This document shows positions 38,115 through 50,885 of a stretch of DNA of 64,000 nt, piece by piece. The notes below the pieces were generated by a model. That model saw only the letters and a list, made by a program, of their open reading frames with translations. It did no database searches and had not been told where the DNA came from. A program made the position numbers and the translations under genes. The DNA is from Arthrobacter globiformis (lineage in GTDB: Bacteria; Actinomycetota; Actinomycetes; Actinomycetales; Micrococcaceae): contig NZ_JAUSXI010000001.1 in the NCBI RefSeq assembly GCF_030815865.1, forward strand, positions 1,984,001 to 2,048,000. Reading direction: 5' to 3'. Numbering within the stretch: position 1 is the stretch's first letter; each line of letters opens with the position of its first letter.

Positions 38115-38154
38115 GGCTGGATTCTCCCCCGCCAAGGTGAACGGAAGGTGACAT
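38107..38154 (-). CDS. 15-codon upstream reading frame before the Pls-like gene
   Basis: An ATG at 38154 has an excellent Shine-Dalgarno (GGAGGGG on the minus strand, six bases ahead) and encodes MSPSVHLGGGESSRD, stopping at TGA 38107-38109. The stop overlaps the first codons of pls (GTG ATT GA), so ribosomes finishing it can reach the pls start. This points to translational coupling or a regulatory leader peptide. The residues show no run of a single amino acid. Confidence 0.45.
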   Translation of the reverse strand: MSPSVHLGGGESSRD

Positions 38155-38231
38155 CGTTTCCCCTCCGTTCATCCGGGGCTGCTTTGTTACATGGCTGCCG
38201 CGTTATGGGCCTGCAGGGTTAAAGACAACCG

Positions 38232-39197
38232 CTACGGCACCAGCAGAACCTTGCCGGTAGTGCGCCGGGCTTCCAGGTCCTCGTGCGCCCGGCCGGCCTC
38301 AGCCAGCGGATAGGTGGCACCGATGCGGACATTGAGGCTGCCGTCGGCCGCTGCGCCGAAGATTTCCGTGGAGCGCCACAGCCGTTCCTGCGGGTTGCCG
38401 AGGAAGTGCGCGAGCGACGGGCGCGTCAGGGTCAGTGAGCCACCGGCGTTAAGCCGCTGTGGGTCCACGGGCGGGACGGGGCCGGACGCCGCACCGAAGA
38501 GCACGAGTGAACCACGGGTGCGCAGGCTGGCCATGGAGTCGTCGAACGTGTCTTTCCCAACGCCGTCGTACACCACGTTCACGCCGGCACCGTGGGTCAG
38601 GTCCCGGACGGCGTCGGCGAAGCCGGCATAGCGCAGCACCTCGTCCGCGCCGGCACCGCGGGCCAGGGATTCCTTCTCGTCAGTGGAGACGGTGGTGATG
38701 ACGCGGGCGCCGCGGGCTTTCAGCAGCTGGATGAGCAGCAGGCCCACCCCGCCGGCGCCTGCGTGGACCAGCACGTTGTGTCCGGGCTCAACGCGGAACG
38801 AGGAGTTGATCAGGTAATGCGCCGTCATGCCCTGGAGGGGGAGCGCGGCGGCGGTGTGGTCGTCCACTCCGTCCGGCACGGGCAGGGCCTTCACGGCGTC
38901 CAGCACGGTGTACCCGGCGTAGCAAGCGGTTCCCTCAGCCGTGGCTACCCGGCTTCCCACGGGGTAGTCCTCGACGCCCTCGCCGATTTCCTCGACGACG
39001 CCGGCCGCTTCCGCGCCCGGGGTGAAGGGGTAGTTCACCTTGTACGTGCCGCTGCGCTGGTAGGTTTCGACGAAGTTGACGCCTGTTGCCGCTACCTTCA
39101 CCAGCAGTTGCCCGGGACCGGGGACAGGGCGATCGATCTCCGTGAAGTCCAGAACCTCCGGTCCACCCGGCTGCCGGGCGACAATGGCGTGCGTCAT
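38232..39197 (-). CDS. Zinc-independent quinone oxidoreductase
   Basis: A 321-aa medium-chain dehydrogenase/reductase of the QorA type. NADPH-binding AGAGGVGLLLIQLLKARGA and the substrate-side ATGVNFVETYQRSG are present, and there are no structural zinc cysteines. The ATG at 39197 is chosen because AAGGAGAG lies 6 bases ahead; a further upstream start adds a basic peptide. It reduces quinones with NADPH, probably for redox or electrophile detoxification. It stands alone between pls and the desaturase. Confidence 0.88.
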   Translation of the reverse strand: MTHAIVARQPGGPEVLDFTEIDRPVPGPGQLLVKVAATGVNFVETYQRSGTYKVNYPFTPGAEAAGVVEEIGEGVEDYPVGSRVATAEGTACYAGYTVLDAVKALPVPDGVDDHTAAALPLQGMTAHYLINSSFRVEPGHNVLVHAGAGGVGLLLIQLLKARGARVITTVSTDEKESLARGAGADEVLRYAGFADAVRDLTHGAGVNVVYDGVGKDTFDDSMASLRTRGSLVLFGAASGPVPPVDPQRLNAGGSLTLTRPSLAHFLGNPQERLWRSTEIFGAAADGSLNVRIGATYPLAEAGRAHEDLEARRTTGKVLLVP

Positions 39198-39288
39198 GGA
39201 ATCTCTCCTTTTCCGGGCCGGGACCTCCGGCACCCTTCCTCACCTCATCCTAGGGACCGGGGCGGTGCAGGCGAAGTCGGGCAGCCGG

Positions 39289-40377
39289 TCAGTAGCGCCG
39301 GGAGACCGTAGCCATGGGGCATTCGAAGTGGCGTCCCGCAGCGAGCCCCACCTCATTGAGGTACCGGACAATGATCCCGAATGACGCGGTCAGCGTGGTC
39401 TCGGTAAAGGGAATTCCCTGTGTTTTGCAGTGCTGGCGCACAATCGCTGTTGCCTTATGCAGGTGGGGCCGGGCCATGTCGGGGAAGAGGTGATGCTCCA
39501 CCTGGCGGTTCAGGCCGCCGAGCAGGATGTCCATGTACCGGCCGCCGGAAATGTTGCGTGATGTAAGCACTTGGCGGCTGAGGAAGTCAACGCGGCTGTC
39601 CGCAGGAAGGACCGGCATGCCCTTGTGGTTGGGTGCAAAAGACGCACCCATGTAGAAACCGAAAACGGCGAGCTGCACGCCAATGAAGGCGGCAGCCATG
39701 CCCAGCGGCAGGAAGGTGAAGGCCAGGGCGGGCAGGCTGCCGAGGCGGACAAGCAGGATGGGAAGCTCTACCCAGCGGTGCGTGACCTTGGCCCGGCGGA
39801 GGACGAACTTCACCGAATCGATCTGAAGTCCCAGGCCCACCAGGAACAGCAGCGGGAAGAAGAACCAGCCCTGCTTGCGGGTCAGGAAAGCGAACCTGCC
39901 CTGCCGGTCGGCCACCGCTTCAGTGTGGAAGGCGATGGGACCCGGGGCGATGTCTGGGTCCTTGGAGATCACGTTCGGGTGGTTGTGGTGCGCACCGTGC
40001 TTCTGCTCCCACCAGGAGTAGCTCATGCCGGCCACGGAGGTGGCCAGGATGCGGGCGGTCCAGTCGTTGGCCCGGCGGGAGGCGAAAATCTGCCGGTGAC
40101 CGGCCTCATGGGCCAGGAAGCTCAGCTGGGTGCAGAGGATGCCCACCGCGGCAGCGATCAGGAGTTGGAACCAGCTGTCGCCGATCAGCGCGAAGCCAAA
40201 CCAGGCCGCGGTCATCAGGAGAACCAGGCTGGAAAACAGGGTGATGTAGAAACCCACGCGGCGCTCGAGCAGCCCGGCTGCCTTGACGCTCTTAAGGAGT
40301 TCAGAATAGCTCGCCACAACGGCGTTTGGTTGCCGGACACGCGTCTGCGGGCGCTCCGAAGTGGTGGTGGGGGTCAT
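39289..40377 (-). CDS. Fatty acid desaturase
   Basis: A 362-aa membrane-bound desaturase of the acyl-lipid type. The three His boxes are HEAGH, HGAHHNHPN (second box HxxHH) and QVEHHLFP. Four membrane helices in two pairs enclose them. The protein inserts a double bond into membrane acyl chains using two iron ions and an electron donor not seen nearby. ATG 40377 is preferred because earlier in-frame starts add an unrelated region that overlaps the arg control sequence. The gene is divergent from argC. Confidence 0.88.
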   Translation of the reverse strand: MTPTTTSERPQTRVRQPNAVVASYSELLKSVKAAGLLERRVGFYITLFSSLVLLMTAAWFGFALIGDSWFQLLIAAAVGILCTQLSFLAHEAGHRQIFASRRANDWTARILATSVAGMSYSWWEQKHGAHHNHPNVISKDPDIAPGPIAFHTEAVADRQGRFAFLTRKQGWFFFPLLFLVGLGLQIDSVKFVLRRAKVTHRWVELPILLVRLGSLPALAFTFLPLGMAAAFIGVQLAVFGFYMGASFAPNHKGMPVLPADSRVDFLSRQVLTSRNISGGRYMDILLGGLNRQVEHHLFPDMARPHLHKATAIVRQHCKTQGIPFTETTLTASFGIIVRYLNEVGLAAGRHFECPMATVSRRY

Positions 40378-40512
40378 GGACGCGGCGCCTCGTAACTGTT
40401 GCGGGCAACGCTGCAGCCGACATTCGGACCGCACGGTCAAGCTCACCCTCCTGCCAGCATACGCTGACGCTCCAAACCATCGGGGCAGTGGGCTTACGGG
40501 CAGAATCCATCG

Positions 40513-40541
40513 CATGCATAAATATCGGGACCTATGCATAG
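40513..40541 (+). promoter_or_regulatory. ArgR operator (two ARG boxes) of argC
   Basis: ATGCATA occurs twice, at 40514 and 40534, exactly 20 bp apart, within CATGCATAAATAT and CTATGCATAG. This matches the paired ARG-box arrangement recognised by an ArgR hexamer. It lies over the -35 region of the promoter at 40550. Confidence 0.75.
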
Positions 40542-42757
<2,216 letters not shown>

Positions 42758-42787
42758 ATCCGCCGGCAACCCTGGAGAACCAGCCGC

Positions 42788-43744
42788 ATGAACACCCAGA
42801 CCCGCGAGTCAACGTCCATGAGTGATGCCCAAGACAAGGCAGGCACCCTCATCGAAGCCCTGCCGTGGATCCAGCGCTTTGCCGGAACCACCATGGTGAT
42901 CAAGTACGGCGGCAACGCCATGGTCAACGACGAGCTGCGCCGCGCCTTCGCCGAGGACGTCGTGTTCCTCCACCACGTGGGCATCCACCCCGTGGTGGTG
43001 CATGGCGGCGGCCCGCAGATCAACTCGATGCTGGGCCGGCTCGGCATCGAGTCGGAGTTCAAGGGCGGCCTGCGCGTGACCACGCCCGAGGCCATGGACG
43101 TGGTGCGCATGGTCCTCACCGGCCAGGTGGGCCGGGAACTGGTGGGCCTGATCAACTCGCACGGGCCCTACGCCGTCGGCATGTCCGGTGAAGACGGAGG
43201 CCTGCTGCGAGCCGTCCGCACCGGAACCGTCGTTGACGGCGAGCAGGTGGACCTCGGGCTCGTGGGCGAGGTGGTGGGAGTTGACCCCGCCGGCATCGTG
43301 GACATTCTCGACGCCGGCCGGATCCCCGTGATCTCCACCGTGGCCCCGGAGATCACCGATGCCGGCGAAGGCGTGACGGGCACCGCCCGGTTCCAGCCCA
43401 CCGGCCAGGTCCTGAACGTCAACGCGGACACCGCAGCGGCGGCCGTTGCCTCCGCGCTGGGCGCCTCCAAGCTTGTCATCCTGACCGACGTCGAAGGCCT
43501 CTACGCCAACTGGCCGGACAAATCCTCGCTCATTTCATCCCTGACGGCCTCCGAGCTGCGGGACATGCTGCCCAGCCTCGAATCAGGCATGATTCCCAAG
43601 ATGGCCGCCTGCCTTAAAGCGATCGACGAGGGCGTGGAGCGGGCGCACATTGTGGACGGCCGGCTGCCCCACTCAATGCTTCTTGAAACATTTACGACGG
43701 CGGGCATCGGCACCCAGGTGGTCCCGGACGAGGAGACGAACTGA
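42788..43744 (+). CDS. argB: Acetylglutamate kinase
   Basis: A 318-aa amino-acid kinase that phosphorylates N-acetylglutamate. Glycine-rich IKYGGNAM and [12 protein letters not shown] are present, and the C-terminal region has an arginine-sensing-type layout (ALLDSGMIPKM-like [18 protein letters not shown]). ATG 42788 follows a GGAGA site. An in-frame ATG at 42818 is possible. It overlaps argD by one codon (TGATGA). Confidence 0.97.
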   Translation: MNTQTRESTSMSDAQDKAGTLIEALPWIQRFAGTTMVIKYGGNAMVNDELRRAFAEDVVFLHHVGIHPVVVHGGGPQINSMLGRLGIESEFKGGLRVTTPEAMDVVRMVLTGQVGRELVGLINSHGPYAVGMSGEDGGLLRAVRTGTVVDGEQVDLGLVGEVVGVDPAGIVDILDAGRIPVISTVAPEITDAGEGVTGTARFQPTGQVLNVNADTAAAAVASALGASKLVILTDVEGLYANWPDKSSLISSLTASELRDMLPSLESGMIPKMAACLKAIDEGVERAHIVDGRLPHSMLLETFTTAGIGTQVVPDEETN

Positions 43745-45114
43745 TGAACGACGAGGATAAGACCTCCGTGACTGGGCCCACAGCAGCCGGGGGCCCCGTC
43801 CGAGCTTGCGAGGACGGGGGGCTGCTGGGGACCATGGAGAAGCTCGACAAGCTCGATCAACGGAGCCCGGTAACGGAGCTGGTTGAAGCCAGCGGCCACG
43901 CAGGCTCCGAGTGGCTGGCGCGCTACTCCTCATCGCTGATGGGTGTGTTCGGCACGCCCCAGCGGGTGCTGGTCCGCGGCGCGGGCTGCCTTGTCTGGGA
44001 CGCCGACGGCAAGGAATACCTGGACCTCCTGGGCGGCATCGCCGTCAACGCGTTGGGCCACGCCCACCCGTTCGTGACCTCGGTGATCTCCAGCCAGCTG
44101 GCCACCCTGGGGCACGTGTCCAACTTCTTCACCAGCCCCACCCAGATCGCGCTGGCCGAAAAGCTGCTGGAACTCAGTTCAGCGCCGGCCGGCTCCAAGG
44201 TGTTCTTCACCAACTCCGGCACGGAGGCCAACGAGGCCGCCTTCAAGCTGGCCCGCCGGAACTCGGGTTCCTCCTCCGGGGAGGCCGGCGGCAAGCGCCG
44301 CACCCGCATCATCGCGCTCGAAGGCGCATTCCACGGCCGGACCATGGGCGCACTGGCGCTCACCGCCAAAGAGGCGTACCGCGCGCCCTTCGAGCCCATG
44401 CCCGGCGGCGTTGTGCACATCCCGTTCGGGGACATCGAGGCGCTGCGCAACGCCGTCGATGACACCGTGGCTGCCGTCTTCCTGGAGCCGATCCAGGGCG
44501 AGGCAGGCGTCCGGCCCCTTCCGGCCGGCTACCTGAAGGCCGCCCGCGAGGTCACCACAGAGGCCGGTGCCCTGTTGATCCTGGACGAGGTGCAGACCGG
44601 CATCGCCCGTACGGGCAAATGGTTGGCCAGCGAGGACGCCGGGATCGTGCCGGACGCAATCACCCTGGCCAAAGGCCTCGGCGGCGGTTTCCCGATCGGT
44701 GCGCTCGTCACGTTCGGCGAGCAGACGTCGTCGCTGCTGTCCGCAGGGCAGCACGGCACCACGTTCGGCGGCAACCCGGTGGCCACCGCGGCGGCCCTTG
44801 CCACCCTGCACGCCATCGAAAGCCAGCACGTGCTGGACAACGTCCGCGCTGTCGGTGAGCATGTCCGGCAGTCGCTGGCCGCCGTCGACGGTGTCACCGA
44901 GGTGCGTGGCGAGGGCCTGCTGATCGGCTTCGACCTGGACGCCGACGTCGCCCCTGCCGCGGTGACCGCAGCCCTGGACGCCGGCTTCATCATCAACAGC
45001 CCCGGCCCCCGCACCATCCGCCTGGCCCCGCCGCTCATCCTGACCACCGAGCAGGCAGACCGTTTCCTGGCCGCCCTTCCGGCCATCCTGCAAACCGCAA
45101 AGGACGCACAGTGA
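43744..45114 (+). CDS. argD: Acetylornithine aminotransferase
   Basis: A 456-aa class III PLP aminotransferase. The PLP lysine is in ITLAKGLGGGFPIG, with ILDEVQTGIARTGK and FTNSGTEANEAA also present. It is about 55 residues longer than usual at the N-terminus. That extension is encoded by palindromic sequence (43782-43910) resembling repeats found between genes in this group, fused in frame ahead of SEWLARYSSSLMGVFGTP, the normal start. The ATG overlaps argB. It makes N-acetylornithine. Confidence 0.96.
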   Translation: MNDEDKTSVTGPTAAGGPVRACEDGGLLGTMEKLDKLDQRSPVTELVEASGHAGSEWLARYSSSLMGVFGTPQRVLVRGAGCLVWDADGKEYLDLLGGIAVNALGHAHPFVTSVISSQLATLGHVSNFFTSPTQIALAEKLLELSSAPAGSKVFFTNSGTEANEAAFKLARRNSGSSSGEAGGKRRTRIIALEGAFHGRTMGALALTAKEAYRAPFEPMPGGVVHIPFGDIEALRNAVDDTVAAVFLEPIQGEAGVRPLPAGYLKAAREVTTEAGALLILDEVQTGIARTGKWLASEDAGIVPDAITLAKGLGGGFPIGALVTFGEQTSSLLSAGQHGTTFGGNPVATAAALATLHAIESQHVLDNVRAVGEHVRQSLAAVDGVTEVRGEGLLIGFDLDADVAPAAVTAALDAGFIINSPGPRTIRLAPPLILTTEQADRFLAALPAILQTAKDAQ

Positions 45115-46106
45115 CTTCCACCGGCACCATCCGCCACTTCCTCAAGGACACGGACCTGAGCCCTGCCGAGCAGGCGGAAGTCCTGGAACTCGCGGGACGC
45201 ATGAAAGCAGCGCCGTACAGCGTCCAGCCGTTCGCCGCCGAAGGCAGCGGCCGCAAGACCGTGGCTGTCATCTTCGACAAGACCTCCACCCGGACCCGGG
45301 TCTCCTTTGCCACCGGCGTGGCAGACATGGGCGGCAACGCCCTGATCATCAACCCGGGCGAGGCGCAGATCGGCCACAAGGAATCCGTGGAGGACACCGC
45401 CAAGGTCCTCGAGCGCATGGTTTCCACCATCGTGTGGCGGACCGGCGCGCACTCAGGCCTCGTTGCCATGGCCGAAAACTCGAAAGTTCCCGTCATCAAC
45501 GCGCTGTGCGACGACTACCACCCCTGCCAGCTGCTGGCTGACCTCCTGACCGTCAAGGAGCACAAGGGCGAACTCAAGGGCCTCACCATGGCCTACCTCG
45601 GTGACGCCGCCAACAACATGGCCAACTCCTACCTCCTGGCCGGCGTCACGGCAGGCATGCACGTCCGCATCGCCGGTCCCGAGGGCTACCTGCCTGCGGC
45701 CGGCATCGTGGCCGCTGCCGAGGAACGTGCCGTCGAAACCGGCGGATCCGTCCTCATCACGACGGACGCGGCGGAGGCACTCAAGGGAGCCGACGTCGTG
45801 GCCACCGACACCTGGGTTTCCATGGGCCAGGAAGCGGAAAAGGAAGCACGGATGAAGCTGTTCCGTGAATACTCCGTGGACGAGGCTGCGCTGGCGCAGG
45901 CCGCCCCTGACGCCGTCGTGCTGCACTGCCTTCCCGCCTACCGCGGCTACGAAATTTCGGCCGGCGTGATTGATGGCCCGCAGTCGATCGTGTGGGACGA
46001 GGCCGAGAACCGCCTGCACGCGCAGAAGGGGCTCATGGCCTGGCTCATGCACCAGTCCGGGCTGGCCGTCGTCGACGGACTGCGGCCCCTGGCAGGGCAG
46101 GCGTAG
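45111..46106 (+). CDS. argF: Ornithine carbamoyltransferase
   Basis: A 331-aa anabolic carbamoyltransferase forming citrulline. It has FDKTSTRTRVSF (carbamoyl-phosphate), DDYHPCQLLAD and VVLHCLPAYRGYEIS (ornithine/phosphate loops). GTG overlaps the argD stop. Trimeric in other bacteria. Followed directly by argR. Confidence 0.97.
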   Translation: MTSTGTIRHFLKDTDLSPAEQAEVLELAGRMKAAPYSVQPFAAEGSGRKTVAVIFDKTSTRTRVSFATGVADMGGNALIINPGEAQIGHKESVEDTAKVLERMVSTIVWRTGAHSGLVAMAENSKVPVINALCDDYHPCQLLADLLTVKEHKGELKGLTMAYLGDAANNMANSYLLAGVTAGMHVRIAGPEGYLPAAGIVAAAEERAVETGGSVLITTDAAEALKGADVVATDTWVSMGQEAEKEARMKLFREYSVDEAALAQAAPDAVVLHCLPAYRGYEISAGVIDGPQSIVWDEAENRLHAQKGLMAWLMHQSGLAVVDGLRPLAGQA

Positions 46107-46637
46107 TTGTCCGTCCCCGCTCCCGCGCCCGGCGCGAGCCCGGCCACCAAGACGGCCCGCCAGGCGCGGATCACCGCGATCCTGACCGGCGAATCGGTGC
46201 GTTCGCAGGCGGAGCTCGCGGCGCTGCTCGCGGACGACGGCGTACAGGTCACCCAGGCCACGCTGTCGCGTGACCTCGTGGAGCTTGGCGCTGTCCGGGT
46301 CCGCGGCAAGGAAGGCGTGTTGGTGTACGCCGTCCCCGGTGAAGGCGGGGAGCGGGCGGCCAAGAGCGGGGTCAGCCAGGAAATCCTCGATGCCAGGCTG
46401 GCACGGCTGTGCGGCGAACTGCTGGTCACGGCGGAGGCCTCGGCCAATATCGCGGTGCTCCGGACGCCGCCGGGAGCGGCAAACTTCCTCGCCCTCGCCA
46501 TCGACCATTCAGTGATGCCCTCGATCCTGGGCACCATCGCCGGGGACGACACCGTGCTGCTTGTGGCCCGGGACCCGCTGGGCGGGCCGGAACTGGCTGC
46601 CCGGTTCCTGCAGCTCGCCGAGGAAGCCGGCCAGTAA
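46107..46637 (+). CDS. argR: Arginine repressor ArgR
   Basis: A 176-aa hexameric arginine-dependent regulator. The N-terminal winged helix ([32 protein letters not shown]) and C-terminal arginine-binding and oligomerisation part ([18 protein letters not shown] with the two-Asp pocket) are normal. TTG begins directly after the argF stop, so it is part of the same unit. It is the likely ligand of the operator before argC, closing a feedback loop. Confidence 0.95.
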   Translation: MSVPAPAPGASPATKTARQARITAILTGESVRSQAELAALLADDGVQVTQATLSRDLVELGAVRVRGKEGVLVYAVPGEGGERAAKSGVSQEILDARLARLCGELLVTAEASANIAVLRTPPGAANFLALAIDHSVMPSILGTIAGDDTVLLVARDPLGGPELAARFLQLAEEAGQ

Positions 46638-46695
46638 GCCGGCCGCTTCCTTCCAAACAAACAAAAACAGAAACAACAACTAAGGAGCATATTCC

Positions 46696-49400
<2,705 letters not shown>

Positions 49401-49422
49401 GGCACTGCACGCCCGTCTCTGC

Positions 49423-49481
49423 GCGAGATGGCACTTTGCGGCAATGTTTTTCGAAAACACTGCCGTCAAGTGCCATCTCGC
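49423..49481. repeat. 59-bp near-perfect palindrome after argH
   Basis: The outer 14 bp (GCGAGATGGCACTT with AAGTGCCATCTCGC) are perfect. Inner GGCA/TGCC and TGTTTT/AAAACA segments also pair, with a few mismatches and a TTTCGAAA-like tip. It may act as terminator for the arg unit and looks like a REP-type intergenic element. Confidence 0.85.
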
Positions 49482-49520
49482 TGGCGTTAACCGGTATTAA
49501 CCCTCGGTTAGGATGGCGCC

Positions 49521-50297
49521 ATGACCGCGATCACACCTGACACACTGCTCGCCGAACTCCACAAAGCGGCCGACGCCGTTTCCTCCCTGGCAGCGAAACT
49601 CACCGAGGCTGACGTCCCGGCTCCCTCGGCCCTTCCGGGCTGGACCCGCGGGCACGTCCTCGCGCACATCGCCGGCATCTCCAACGCGATGGCGCGGCAG
49701 CTCGAATACGCTGCGCGCGGCGAAACGGTGGAACTGTACGACGGCGGCTATGACGGCCGCACGAAGGCCATCGAAATGAGCGCCGGGCATGCACTGGACC
49801 AGCACCGCGCTGACCTGGACTCAGCGCTGGAGCGGGTGTTGCGCGCCTTCGACTCGCTGGATGCGGATGCCGGTGGGGATGCCGGCAACGCTGCTGCGGG
49901 TGGTGCGGCGGGCTGGCGCGCACCCATTTCCTACCGCGGGGGAGTGGTGCTGGACGGCGGCTTCGCGCTCTGGCGCGAGCTCGTGATCCACGCCTCCGAC
50001 CTCAACACCGGCCGCGGCGCGGAAACGTGGAGCAGGCCGTTCTGCGAGCACCTGTTCGCCTTCTTGGCCGCACGCGTGCCGGAGGAGCAGAAGCTGGTGC
50101 TGCAGCCGCTTGGCATGCCTCCGGTGATGATTGGCACCGGCGGCCGCTCCACGGTGATTAGTGGCATGGTTACCGATATCGCCGCCTGGCTCGCCGGACG
50201 GGAGCCGTCGCTGGGCAGCCTGCGCGCTTCAGCAGCGGCCGACGGCGTGGACCTGCCGGAGCTGCTGCCGTGGCCTTCCGGGGTTCGGGCGAATTAG
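49521..50297 (+). CDS. Maleylpyruvate isomerase family mycothiol-dependent enzyme
   Basis: A 258-aa DinB-like four-helix bundle protein with an N-terminal MDMPI domain (LPGWTRGHVLAHIAGISNAMARQLEYAARGE) containing the metal-binding His. It probably transfers mycothiol or uses it as cofactor, but its substrate is unknown. ATG 49521 lies six bases after TAGGAT (49509-49514), a leaderless start. It separates the arg unit from the alkylation-repair genes. Confidence 0.85.
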   Translation: MTAITPDTLLAELHKAADAVSSLAAKLTEADVPAPSALPGWTRGHVLAHIAGISNAMARQLEYAARGETVELYDGGYDGRTKAIEMSAGHALDQHRADLDSALERVLRAFDSLDADAGGDAGNAAAGGAAGWRAPISYRGGVVLDGGFALWRELVIHASDLNTGRGAETWSRPFCEHLFAFLAARVPEEQKLVLQPLGMPPVMIGTGGRSTVISGMVTDIAAWLAGREPSLGSLRASAAADGVDLPELLPWPSGVRAN

Positions 50298-50313
50298 CTG
50301 TAGGTGCAGTGGC

Positions 50314-50838
50314 TCAGGGTGCCATAGTTAAACCGGCGGCGAGCCCCTGCTTTTCGCGGGCCAGCAGGCTTTCCTTGATCCGCAGCCCCCAGCGGAAGCC
50401 GCCCATCGTGCCGTCCGTGCGGACCACCCGGTGGCACGGTACGAACAGCGCGGCGGCGTTGAAGGCGCAGGCGCTGGCGGCGGCCCGGACTGCCTTGGCG
50501 TTGCCGGACAGCTCAGCGTATTCGGTGTAGGTAACCGGCGCCCCCGGGCTGACGGTGCGGAGCACGTCCCACGCGTGGGCGCGGAACGGGCCCGATATCT
50601 GCAGGACGGGCACGTTCATGGCAGGAGCCGGATCGCCCGCGTAGAAGGCCTCCACGGCCGCGGAAATCGGCCCGAGATGCTCCACTGCCTCGTAGGCGTC
50701 CGGTAGCAGCTGCGGATGGATCTGGCCCGTCAGGTCCTGTGGCTCGGCCGTCCAGCCCGAGGCGAGCACCACGCCGTCGCGGGCGATGATGGTGAACGGC
50801 CCGTCCGGCGTCGTCATGGTGAGCAGTTGGGCTTTCAT
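50314..50838 (-). CDS. ogt: Methylated-DNA--protein-cysteine methyltransferase
   Basis: A 174-aa O6-alkylguanine-DNA alkyltransferase. The acceptor cysteine C135 is in VPCHRVVR, following an N-terminal RNase-H-like domain. The lesion-flipping Arg region and VTYTEYAELSGN helix-turn-helix are present. It repairs O6-methylguanine and O4-methylthymine by suicide transfer. ATG 50838 is at the end of three tandem repeats that also carry out-of-frame ATGs. It lies directly downstream of the ada-alkA gene on the same strand and is probably co-transcribed. Confidence 0.93.
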   Translation of the reverse strand: MKAQLLTMTTPDGPFTIIARDGVVLASGWTAEPQDLTGQIHPQLLPDAYEAVEHLGPISAAVEAFYAGDPAPAMNVPVLQISGPFRAHAWDVLRTVSPGAPVTYTEYAELSGNAKAVRAAASACAFNAAALFVPCHRVVRTDGTMGGFRWGLRIKESLLAREKQGLAAGLTMAP

Positions 50839-50885
50839 TGCACTGTCACTTTCATTGCACTGTCGCATTCATTTCACACTGTCGC
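50833..50885. repeat. Triple direct repeat spanning the ada-alkA end and ogt start
   Basis: Three units of 17, 17 and 19 bp (50833, 50850 and 50867), each containing GCACTGTC or CACTGTCGC. On the minus strand each gives an ATG, and the two upstream mini-frames end in TGA that overlaps the next ATG. The unit resembles the last codons of the ada-alkA gene. Confidence 0.85.

Noticed and set aside
36441..38222. 593-codon frame opposite the Pls-like gene
   Set aside because: It is a shadow of the adenylation domain codons and has no recognisable domain.
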